A stretch of 64,000 nt of DNA. Source: Planctomycetota bacterium. GTDB taxonomy: Bacteria; Planctomycetota; UBA1135; GCA-002686595. A program made the translations under genes and the position numbers. The stretch is taken from NCBI GenBank assembly GCA_009691855.1, contig SIAI01000018.1, positions 1-64,000 of the forward strand, given 5' to 3'. The notes below the pieces were generated by a model. The model ran no database searches. It worked only from the letters and a program-made list of their open reading frames with translations, and was not told the origin of the DNA. The number at the start of each line of letters is the position of its first letter. The first letter of the stretch is position 1. This document shows, one piece after another, positions 57,315 to 64,000 of the stretch.

Positions 57315-59219
57315 ATGGCCAAGCAGGAGATCCGCGACCGATCCGATCCCGAGAGCATGCGCACCTTCATGAAGGCGCTGCTGGAGGACGTGCACGCGCT
57401 GGAGAAGATGCTGGAGGGCGAGTGGTTCGAGACCGGCGTGCGCCGCATCGGCGCCGAGCAGGAGATGTTCCTGGTCGATCGCGGACTGCGTCCGGCGAAT
57501 CGCGCGCTGACGCTGCTCGAGGAGCTGCCGCGCAATTTCTTCACCACCGAGCTCGGGCAGTTCAACCTGGAACTCAACCTGACGCCGCTGGTGTTCCAGA
57601 AAGACTGTCTGGCGCAGCTGCACAACGAGCTCGACCAGCGCCTGGGCCAGGTGCGCGAGGTGGCCGCGCGCCATGGCGTGCGCATCCTCTTGACCGGCAT
57701 CCTGCCGACGCTGGAGAAGCGCGACCTCGGGCTCGACTCGATGACCCCGATCCCGCGCTACTACCAGCTCAACCAGATCATGCGCAACCTGCGCGGAGGC
57801 GAGTTCCGCACCTACATCAAGGGCCTGGACGAGTTCCAGACCAAGCACGACAACGTGATGCTGGAAGCCTGCAACACGAGCTTCCAGCTGCACTTCCAGG
57901 TTGGGCCCGGCGAGTTCGCGATGCTCTACAACGTGGCTCAGCTGGCGACCGCGCCGGTGCTGGCCGCGGCCGTGAACTCGCCCGTGTTGCTGCGTCACAG
58001 ATTGTGGCACGAGACGCGCGTGGCGCTGTTCCAGCAGTCGGTCGATACGCGCAGCGAGACGCACACCCAGCGCGGTGGCCGCGTGCGCGTCAACTTTGGC
58101 GACCACTGGATCGAGAACTCGATCCTGGAGATCTTCCGCGAGGACGTGGCGCGCTACCGCGTGCTGATCGCCACCGAGCTGGAGGAATCGCCGCTGGCCA
58201 AGCTGGCCCGCGGCGAGGCGCCCGAGCTGAAGGCCCTGCGCCTGCACAACGGCACGATCTACCGCTGGAACCGGCCCTGCTACGGGGTGGTGAACGGCCT
58301 GGCGCACCTGCGCATCGAGGCCCGCGCGCTGCCGGCGGGGCCCAGCGTGCTGGACGAAGTGGCCAACGCGGCATTCTTCTTCGGCTTGATGTGCGCGCTG
58401 TCCGACGAGTACGGGGATCCCAAGGACAAGATGCCCTTCGACGAAGCCAAGACGAACTTCATGGCGGCCGCGCGCTACGGCCTGAATGCGCAGCTGCACT
58501 GGTTCGGGCGCACCGTGGGCGCGGAGGAGCTGATCGTGCAAGAGCTCTTGCCGCTGGCGCGCCGCGGCCTGGCCACGCGCGGCATCGACGGCGCCGACGT
58601 GGACCGCTACCTGGGCGTGATCGAGACGCGCGTGAAGAGCGGGCGCACCGGTTCGCAGTGGATGCTCGACTCGCTCGAGAAGATGGAGGGCCAGGGCCGG
58701 CCCGACGAGCGCTACCGCGCGCTGACGGCCGGGATCCTGGAGCAGCAATGGGCAGGGAAGCCGGTGCACGAGTGGCAGCTGGCGCGGGTCGAGAGCTCGG
58801 CCGACGCGCGCGACAGCTACCGCACCGTGGGCCAGTTCATGTCCACCGACCTCTTCACCGTGCACCCCGAGGACCTGGTAGACCTGGCCGCGAGCGTGAT
58901 GGACTGGGAACATCTGCGCCACGTACCGGTCGAGGACCACGAGGGGCACCTGGTGGGCCTGGTCACGCATCGCCAACTGCTGCGTCAGATCAGCCAGGGC
59001 AAGAGCGGGCACCCGGTGGCGGTGCGCGAGATCATGAAAGCCGATCCGGTGGTGATCTCGCCCGAGACCACCACGCTGGACGCGCTCGACCTGATGCGTG
59101 CTTCGAAGCTCGGCTGCCTGCCGGTGGTGCAGGACGGCAAGCTGGTGGGCCTGGTGACCGAGTCCGACTTCATCGACGTCTCGGCGCGTCTGCTCGACGA
59201 ATGGTTGCGGCAAGACTGA
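57315..59219 (+). CDS. Glutamate-cysteine-ligase-like (GCS2) protein fused to two CBS domains
   Basis: The 634-residue protein has an N-terminal GCS2-type carboxylate-amine ligase domain (about residues 35-480). Visible are GAEQEMFLVDRGLRPANRA, ELGQFNLELNLTPLVF, HDNVMLEACNTSFQLHFQVG and RVNFGDHWIENSILEIFRED. A tandem CBS pair follows (about 510-630): TVGQFMSTDLFTVHPEDLVD and VREIMKADPVVISPETTTLD, each ending in a GLVTxxD-like motif. GCS2 enzymes ligate glutamate to an amine through an acyl phosphate; CBS pairs usually bind adenosine nucleotides, so activity may be energy-regulated. The ATG at 57315 precedes the conserved region. Its 3' end overlaps the aspartoacylase-like gene by 19 nt. Confidence 0.8.
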   Translation: MAKQEIRDRSDPESMRTFMKALLEDVHALEKMLEGEWFETGVRRIGAEQEMFLVDRGLRPANRALTLLEELPRNFFTTELGQFNLELNLTPLVFQKDCLAQLHNELDQRLGQVREVAARHGVRILLTGILPTLEKRDLGLDSMTPIPRYYQLNQIMRNLRGGEFRTYIKGLDEFQTKHDNVMLEACNTSFQLHFQVGPGEFAMLYNVAQLATAPVLAAAVNSPVLLRHRLWHETRVALFQQSVDTRSETHTQRGGRVRVNFGDHWIENSILEIFREDVARYRVLIATELEESPLAKLARGEAPELKALRLHNGTIYRWNRPCYGVVNGLAHLRIEARALPAGPSVLDEVANAAFFFGLMCALSDEYGDPKDKMPFDEAKTNFMAAARYGLNAQLHWFGRTVGAEELIVQELLPLARRGLATRGIDGADVDRYLGVIETRVKSGRTGSQWMLDSLEKMEGQGRPDERYRALTAGILEQQWAGKPVHEWQLARVESSADARDSYRTVGQFMSTDLFTVHPEDLVDLAASVMDWEHLRHVPVEDHEGHLVGLVTHRQLLRQISQGKSGHPVAVREIMKADPVVISPETTTLDALDLMRASKLGCLPVVQDGKLVGLVTESDFIDVSARLLDEWLRQD

Positions 59220-60409
59220 GCTCCAACGCGGTCCAGGGCGGACCGGCCGACCTGCAGGCGCTGCCGCGGGTGCTGGGCGTCCAGCCCGCGCGCGGTGCGG
59301 CGCGCGGGACGCTGCTGTTCGTCGTGGGCGGCGTGCACGGCAACGAGCCGGCCGGCGTGCGCGCGATTCGCAAGGTGTTGGCGGAGATCGAGGCCTATGG
59401 CCTGGTGGTCGAGGGCCGCGTGGTCGGGCTGGTGGGCAACGCCACCGCCCTGGCGCAGGGCAAGCGCTTCCTGGGCACGGACCTGAACCGCCTGTGGACC
59501 GACGCACGCCTAGAAGCATTGCGTAGCGACGAAGTCAGCGCGCGCGAGCCCGAGACGCGCGAGCAGTGCGCGCTACTGGCAGCCTTCGAGGAGCACATCG
59601 CCGCGGGCCCATGGGCGCGCGTGGTGCTGCTCGACCTGCACTCGACCTCGGCCGGGGGCGCGCCCTTCACGATCATCTCGGACACGCTCCAGAACCGGCC
59701 CGTGGCCTTCGCCCTGCCGGTGCCCGTGCTGCTGGGGCTCGAGGAGCGCATCGAGGGCACCTTGCTCTCGTGGTTCGCCGATCAGGGCCACGTGGCGGTG
59801 TGCCTGGAGGGCGGCCAGAACGAGCTGCCCTCGACCGTCGATCACCACGTGGCCGCGCTGTGGCTGACGCTGGTCTCGGCCGGGCTGCTGCGCGCCGCCG
59901 ACGTTCCCGGGCTCGCGGCGCAACGCGCGCGGCTGGAGAACAGCGCGCGCAACCTGCCGGCGGTGGTCGAGCTGCGCTACCGCTTCGCCATCCCCGAGGG
60001 CGCGCTGTTCGAGATGCGCCCGGGCTTCCAGAATTTTCAGCCGGTGCGCCGCGGCGAGGCCCTGGCGCGCATCGATCCGGGCAGCGGCGAGCGCGAGGTG
60101 CAGAGCCCGCTCTCCGGGCGCGTGCTGATGCCGCGCTACCAGGCCCTGGGCGACGATGGCTTCTTCGTCGGGCGCGAGGTGCGCCCGCTGTGGCTCGAGC
60201 TCTCCGGCTGGCTGCGCCGCGCGCGTCTCGGCTGGCTCCTGTTGCTGATGCCGGGCGTCCACCGCGATCCGCTCAAGCACGGCGAGCTGTCCGTGGACCG
60301 GCGTGTCGCGCGCTGGTTCACGGTCGAGATCCTGCACCTGTTCGGCTACCGCTGGCGCACGCGTGAGGGGCGCACGGTGCGCTTCGTGCGCCGCCGGGAC
60401 GCGGTGTGA
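59201..60409 (+). CDS. Succinylglutamate desuccinylase/aspartoacylase-family zinc hydrolase
   Basis: The 402-residue protein has the carboxypeptidase-like AstE/AspA zinc motif VVGGVHGNEPAGVRAI (His and Glu ligands), GTDLNRLW with the substrate Arg, and LLDLHSTSAGGAPF (third ligand His). The catalytic Glu is probably in VCLEGGQNE. A C-terminal beta domain (VQSPLSGRVLMPRY) follows, as in family members. It would remove an acyl or amino-acyl group from an amide. The ATG at 59201 lies 19 nt inside the GCS2-CBS gene, indicating coupling; the two probably act on the same amide-linked metabolite. No RimK-type ATP-grasp gene is adjacent. Confidence 0.82.
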   Translation: MVAARLSSNAVQGGPADLQALPRVLGVQPARGAARGTLLFVVGGVHGNEPAGVRAIRKVLAEIEAYGLVVEGRVVGLVGNATALAQGKRFLGTDLNRLWTDARLEALRSDEVSAREPETREQCALLAAFEEHIAAGPWARVVLLDLHSTSAGGAPFTIISDTLQNRPVAFALPVPVLLGLEERIEGTLLSWFADQGHVAVCLEGGQNELPSTVDHHVAALWLTLVSAGLLRAADVPGLAAQRARLENSARNLPAVVELRYRFAIPEGALFEMRPGFQNFQPVRRGEALARIDPGSGEREVQSPLSGRVLMPRYQALGDDGFFVGREVRPLWLELSGWLRRARLGWLLLLMPGVHRDPLKHGELSVDRRVARWFTVEILHLFGYRWRTREGRTVRFVRRRDAV

Positions 60410-60467
60410 GCTCCGGTGCGGCCGAAGGCGGGGAAGAAGCGCACCCCACGGGCGTCCAGGAAGGCGC

Positions 60468-61454
60468 ATGAGGGTCCTGGTCACCGGCGGCGCGGGCTTC
60501 ATCGGTTCGCACCTCTCCGAGGCGCTGCTGGCGCGGGGCGACGAGGTCCTGTGCCTGGACGATCTCTCGACCGGGCGCGAGGCGAACCTCGAGCTCTGCC
60601 GCGCGCAAACCGGCTTCGAGTTCGTGCGCGGCTCGGTGCTGGACGAGGCCCTGGTGGCGCGCTGCGTGAAGCGCGTAGAGGGCGTGTTCCATCTGGCGGC
60701 GCGCGTCGGCGTGCGGCTGGTGTTGGAGCAGCCCAGCGCCACGCTCGAGACCAACGTGCTCGGCACGCGCCACGTCCTGGCCGCGGCCGCGCGCGCCGGC
60801 GCGCGCGTGCTGTTCGCCTCCAGCTCCGAGGTGTACGGCAGGAACGAGCACCCGCCCTTCGCCGAGGACGATCCGTTGCTGCTGGGCGCGACGAACGAGC
60901 CGCGCTGGAGCTACGCCAGCTCGAAAGCGCTGGGCGAGGGCCTGGCCTTCGCCCACGCGCGCGAGCAGGGCCTGCCCGTCGTGGTGGTGCGCTTCTTCAA
61001 CGTGGTCGGTCCGCGCCAGCGCGGCAGCTACGGCATGGTCGTGCCGCGCTTCGTGCGCGCGGCCCTGGCCGGTGAACCGTTGGAGGTCTACGGCGACGGC
61101 GCGCAGACGCGCTGTTTCTTGCACGTCGCGGACGCGGTCGCGGCGGTGCTTTCCCTGTGGGACGAACCGCGCGCGCGCGGGCAAGTGGTGAACGTGGGCA
61201 GCGCGCGCGAGCTCTCGATCCAGGCCCTGGCCGAGTGCGTGCGCGCCGCCGCGGCCAGCCGCGCCCCGATCGTGCACATGCCCTACCGCGAGGCCTACGG
61301 CATGGCGATGGAGGACTTCCGCCGCCGCGCACCGGAGCTGACGCGCCTCACGGGGCTGATCGGTGCGCGCACGATCCGCGACCTCGAGAGCATCGTGGCC
61401 GAGCTCGTCAGCGCCGGTGCCGCGCAGCCGACCTCGGGCGCCCAGCGGCCCTGA
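60468..61454 (+). CDS. NAD-dependent epimerase/dehydratase (extended SDR)
   Basis: The 328-residue protein starts with the NAD-binding motif VTGGAGFIGSHLSEAL and the acidic residue in CLDDLSTG. It has FHLAARVGVRLV, SSSEVYGR and the catalytic SYASSKALGE (YxxxK), then VVRFFNVVGPRQRG. The order is that of nucleotide-sugar 4-epimerases and UDP-glucuronate decarboxylases. The VYG...P-x-x-E and GPRQ wording favours a UDP-sugar or dTDP-sugar substrate; the exact sugar is not determinable. The ATG at 60468 is preceded by CCAGGAAGG as ribosome site. It lies 58 nt after the AstE-like gene and may be part of the same unit. Confidence 0.9.
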   Translation: MRVLVTGGAGFIGSHLSEALLARGDEVLCLDDLSTGREANLELCRAQTGFEFVRGSVLDEALVARCVKRVEGVFHLAARVGVRLVLEQPSATLETNVLGTRHVLAAAARAGARVLFASSSEVYGRNEHPPFAEDDPLLLGATNEPRWSYASSKALGEGLAFAHAREQGLPVVVVRFFNVVGPRQRGSYGMVVPRFVRAALAGEPLEVYGDGAQTRCFLHVADAVAAVLSLWDEPRARGQVVNVGSARELSIQALAECVRAAAASRAPIVHMPYREAYGMAMEDFRRRAPELTRLTGLIGARTIRDLESIVAELVSAGAAQPTSGAQRP

Positions 61455-61547
61455 GCGTGAGTCTCGGCCTGGGACAGGGCGGCCGAGCGCGCGGCGACTC
61501 GCCGCGGCCCTTTCCCTGAAGCGTGCGCTTTGACGATGCTGTAGGGC

Positions 61548-62387
61548 ATGCTGCGTCGCTCGCTGCGCTTCGCCGGCCTGTTCGGGCTGAGCGCGTGGTT
61601 CCTGCCGCTGGCGCTGGCCTCGCGCCTGCTCGCGCTCTTCGGCCAGCGGCGCGCCGCTCTGCGCCTCGGCGCGGCGACGCAGGGGCGCTGGGCGCGCGCG
61701 ATCCTGCGCGTGTTGAGCATCGAGGTGGTGCTCGAGGGCGCGGCCCCGCACGGCACCTTCGTGGTGGTCGCCAACCACCTCTCCTACCTCGACATCCCCG
61801 TCCTGGCCTCGCTGTTCCCGGGCCGCTTCGTGGCCAAGAGCGAGATCGCCGGCTGGCCGATCCTCGGCCAGCTGGCCACAGCCGTGGGCACGATCTTCGT
61901 CGTGCAGCGGCGCACGCGCGACATGAAGCGCGTCGAGGCCGAGATGGTGGCGACGCTGCAAGCCGGCGTGCCCGTGCTGCTCTTCCCCGAGGGCCACTCC
62001 ACGCGCGGGATCAGCGTCGATCGCCTGCACAGCTCGTTGCTCGGGTGCACCGTGCACGCCGGGAGCCCGTGTCTGGCGGTGAGCCTCGGCTACGAGACCC
62101 CGGGCGACCCCTGGGCTCCGGCGGCGACGGTGTGCTGGTGGGGCGGGATGAGCTTCTGGCGCCACGTCTGGCGGCTAGTGGGGCTCGAACACATCCGCTC
62201 GACCGTGCGCGCCGCTCCGCAGGCCCTGGGCGGACTGGAGCGCAAGGAGCTCGCGCTGCGCCTGCACCAGGAGCTCCTGGCGCGCTTCCAGCCCCTGCGC
62301 CAGCAGCCCATCGCGCCCGACTATCCGTGGCCCGAGCTGTTCACCTCCGGGAGCCTGCCCGAGGGTGGCTCGGACCAGGCTTCGTGA
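61548..62387 (+). CDS. 1-acyl-sn-glycerol-3-phosphate acyltransferase (PlsC family)
   Basis: The 279-residue membrane-bound acyltransferase has an N-terminal hydrophobic segment (about 8-30), the acceptor/catalytic motif NHLSYLD (His 77 to Asp 82, HX4D), FVAKSEIAGWPILG, and the glycerol-phosphate motif FPEGHSTRG. It transfers an acyl chain to a lysophospholipid-type acceptor; PlsC is the classical function, but related enzymes acylate other lipids such as ornithine lipids. The C-terminal 60 residues are charged and less conserved. It is separated by 93 nt from the epimerase gene. Confidence 0.87.
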   Translation: MLRRSLRFAGLFGLSAWFLPLALASRLLALFGQRRAALRLGAATQGRWARAILRVLSIEVVLEGAAPHGTFVVVANHLSYLDIPVLASLFPGRFVAKSEIAGWPILGQLATAVGTIFVVQRRTRDMKRVEAEMVATLQAGVPVLLFPEGHSTRGISVDRLHSSLLGCTVHAGSPCLAVSLGYETPGDPWAPAATVCWWGGMSFWRHVWRLVGLEHIRSTVRAAPQALGGLERKELALRLHQELLARFQPLRQQPIAPDYPWPELFTSGSLPEGGSDQAS

Positions 62388-62519
62388 ACGGCGCGGCGCG
62401 AGCCGCGAAAAAGAATGCCACGGCAGGGCTTTCCAGGCCTTCGTCCGTCCTCTGGAATGAGGAGCGGCAATTCGTCTGCTGCGGACGTTCCGAGACCCCA
62501 GGCTCCTCCTCGACTGCCC

Positions 62520-63875
62520 ATGCGCTGGATCCCCGCCCTCCTCCTGCCCCTGACCCCCGTGTTCTCCTCAGCCCAGCAGGAGCAAGCCGTGCCCGTGATC
62601 TCGGTCGCCGGCCAGGACTTCTACACCTGGCAGCAGTACACGAGCTCGCCGCTCTTCCAGCAGCTCAACCTGCGCTGTGGCACGAAGGCTCCCGGGTCCG
62701 TGCTGGATCGCATGCCGACCTCCGATTGCTCGGCCAGCTCGACCACGATCCAGCCCGAGTACGTGGCCGCGGGCCACACGCTCTATCGCATCCCCGTGGT
62801 CGTGCACATCCTGACGAGCGGCAGCGCCGGCAGCATGTCGGACGCGCGCGTGCGGAGCCAGATCGACGTGCTCAACGAGGACTTCCAGGCCCTGGCGGGA
62901 ACGCTGGGCGAGAACGGCAACGACGCGCGCATCGAGTTCTTCCTGGCCAGCGAGGATCCCAGCGGCAACCCGACCACGGGCATCACGCGCACCAACAACA
63001 CGAACTACTACAACGACAACGGCAGCTACTGGACCACGCTGGCCTGGGACACGACGCGCTACCTGAACATCTACACCAACCTGGCCTCGGGCGCGTTGGG
63101 CTACGTGCCCGACCTGCCGCAGGGTGGAATCGTGGGTTCGAGCTCGGATCGCGTGGTCGTGCTGCACTCGGCCTTCGGCCGCAATGCGCCCATCGGCGCG
63201 CCCTACGATCTGGGACGCAGCGCCACGCACGAGGTCGGGCACTACCTCGGGCTCTACCACACCTTCGACTTCGGCTGCGGCACTTCCGCGTGCTACACGA
63301 GCGGCGACCGCATCTGCGACACCGCCCGCGAGTCGAATCCCGTGTTCGGCTGCCCGGCTACGCACGCCTCCTGCACGGCGAACGATCCGTTCCACAACTA
63401 CATGGACTACTCGGACGACGACTGCATGAGCGAGTTCACACCCGAGCAGGTGAACCGCATGCGCTGCACGCTGTCGAACTGGCGCGTGGACCTGCCCGAG
63501 CCGGCGCTGTGCGGTGTGGCCGCGGCGGTTGTCACGCGCAACGGTGGCCTGAACCTGAACGTGTACACGGCCACGCCCCCGGTCATGGGCGCGACCACCA
63601 CGCTCACCGTGGCGGATGCGACGCACGCGAGCGCGCTCATCGTGGGCCGCGCGGCGCCCGGCAACGTGACGCTGCCGAGCGGCTTCGTGCTGCTCACGAG
63701 CTCGTCCTCGACGCGCTTCTTTTCGCTCTCGCTGCCGCTGCCGCTGGGCAACGCCGTGGTGCCCGTGCCGAGCGACGCCGCGGTGTGCGGCCTGACCGCC
63801 TACACGCAGGCCTTGCTGCTGGGCGGGAGTGCGCTCGCGTTCTCGAACGCGGTGGACCTGACGGCCGGCATCTGA
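62520..63875 (+). CDS. Secreted M43 (pappalysin/cytophagalysin-like) zinc metalloprotease
   Basis: The 451-residue protein has a signal peptide (MRWIPALLLPLTPVFSSAQ) and a pro-like segment. The M43 catalytic domain follows, with HEVGHYLGLYH (237-247, HExxHxxGxxH) preceded by VVVHILT and DVLNEDFQ and followed by the calcium/cysteine-rich NPVFGCPATHASCTANDPFH and the Met-turn YMDYSDDDCM. The last about 100 residues form a beta-rich C-terminal domain ending LTAYTQALLLGGSALAFSNA, which I recall as a recurrent ending of secreted proteins in this lineage. It would degrade extracellular proteins. The start at 62520 gives the signal peptide; an upstream ATG at 62415 adds an unconserved tail. Confidence 0.87.
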   Translation: MRWIPALLLPLTPVFSSAQQEQAVPVISVAGQDFYTWQQYTSSPLFQQLNLRCGTKAPGSVLDRMPTSDCSASSTTIQPEYVAAGHTLYRIPVVVHILTSGSAGSMSDARVRSQIDVLNEDFQALAGTLGENGNDARIEFFLASEDPSGNPTTGITRTNNTNYYNDNGSYWTTLAWDTTRYLNIYTNLASGALGYVPDLPQGGIVGSSSDRVVVLHSAFGRNAPIGAPYDLGRSATHEVGHYLGLYHTFDFGCGTSACYTSGDRICDTARESNPVFGCPATHASCTANDPFHNYMDYSDDDCMSEFTPEQVNRMRCTLSNWRVDLPEPALCGVAAAVVTRNGGLNLNVYTATPPVMGATTTLTVADATHASALIVGRAAPGNVTLPSGFVLLTSSSSTRFFSLSLPLPLGNAVVPVPSDAAVCGLTAYTQALLLGGSALAFSNAVDLTAGI

Positions 63876-63905
63876 GCCCGGCCGGGCGCCGGGCCCTGCG
63901 CGCGA

Positions 63906-64000
63906 TCACTCGCGCGTGAAGGTGTGCACGTACACCGAGCGCCCGAAGGCGCGCACGTCCTCGTGCGCGAAGTCCGCGCGCAGGCGGCGCAGCAGACCGC
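63906..64000 (-). CDS. C-terminal end of an unidentified gene (runs off the window)
   Basis: On the minus strand an open frame enters at 64000 and stops with TGA at 63908-63906. It encodes GLLRRLRADFAHEDVRAFGR and SVYVHTFTRE. Codon pattern (G/C third positions) and the convergent placement against the M43 gene support a real coding end. Too little is visible to name a family. Confidence 0.5.
   Translation of the reverse strand, partial: GLLRRLRADFAHEDVRAFGRSVYVHTFTRE

Overview
The window is very GC-rich chromosomal DNA, densely coded on both strands. Its gene content suggests a free-living, aerobic, Gram-negative-type bacterium of the Planctomycetota, probably one of the deep-branching uncultured lineages. 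This placement is inference from gene families; no rRNA is present. The supporting families are an ECF sigma factor overlapping a Ser/Thr kinase with a glycine-rich GG-repeat tail, a secreted FG-GAP/UnbV-type protein, a DUF1570-like peptidase, HEAT-repeat lipoproteins, an M43 metalloprotease and sulfatase-like hydrolases.

Layout. 1-148 is the end of an IS3-family insertion sequence cut by the window edge. 149-630 is non-coding with a dispersed palindrome. 631-4757 (minus) holds a metallopeptidase, a polyprenyl-phosphate sugar transferase, a UPF0102 protein and YajC. 4888-11203 holds mnmA, a VWA membrane protein, two HEAT proteins and a TPR protein. 11598-21353 is rich in central metabolism: isocitrate dehydrogenase, gcvP, M1 aminopeptidase, malate dehydrogenase and fumarase. 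21649-24515 (minus) holds a predicted GT-C membrane protein, its small overlapping partner and a methyltransferase. 24556-25570 has an MBL-fold remnant, a strong bidirectional terminator and a beta-barrel protein. 25782-30493 has a bL34-like gene, a YgiQ radical-SAM protein, a TrkA-N/RyR membrane protein and an EF-P paralogue. 30674-35050 (minus) has SlyD, a bifunctional-length dCTP deaminase and two alkaline-phosphatase-superfamily lipoproteins in a chain of 4-bp overlaps. 35307-37402 is sucCD. 37419-42024 has a zinc-ribbon membrane protein, a dipeptidase, a DUF502 protein and a Tat-exported hydroxyacid oxidase. 42101-42456 is a tandem pair of MITE-like palindromes, the second ending on the stop codon of a 2-Cys peroxiredoxin. 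43174-51653 has an SDR, a redox pair, ileS, an aldo/keto reductase and a CPA2 antiporter. 51667-57202 has the FG-GAP protein, a frame-disrupted ECF sigma gene and the sigma/kinase pair. 57315-63875 has a glutamate-cysteine-ligase-like/CBS fusion overlapping an aspartoacylase-like gene, then an epimerase, an acyltransferase and an M43 protease. The last 95 bases are the end of an unidentified minus-strand gene.

How genes work together. Isocitrate dehydrogenase, succinyl-CoA ligase, fumarase and malate dehydrogenase supply much of a TCA cycle but lie in separate transcription units. Many operons use 4-bp ATGA or GTGA overlaps, so translational coupling looks common. Several plus-strand genes have a GCTAnnCT-like box only 8-35 nt before the start codon, which suggests short or leaderless mRNAs.

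Most notable signal: a thioredoxin-like (TlpA-type) gene at 43982-44509 is interrupted by one in-frame TGA exactly where the first cysteine of the WCxxC site belongs (W-TGA-G-P-C). A 6-bp hairpin with a GU-containing loop lies 29 nt downstream. This is a candidate selenoprotein. It is coupled by a GTGA overlap to a redoxin-like gene whose own catalytic cysteine position is Asp.
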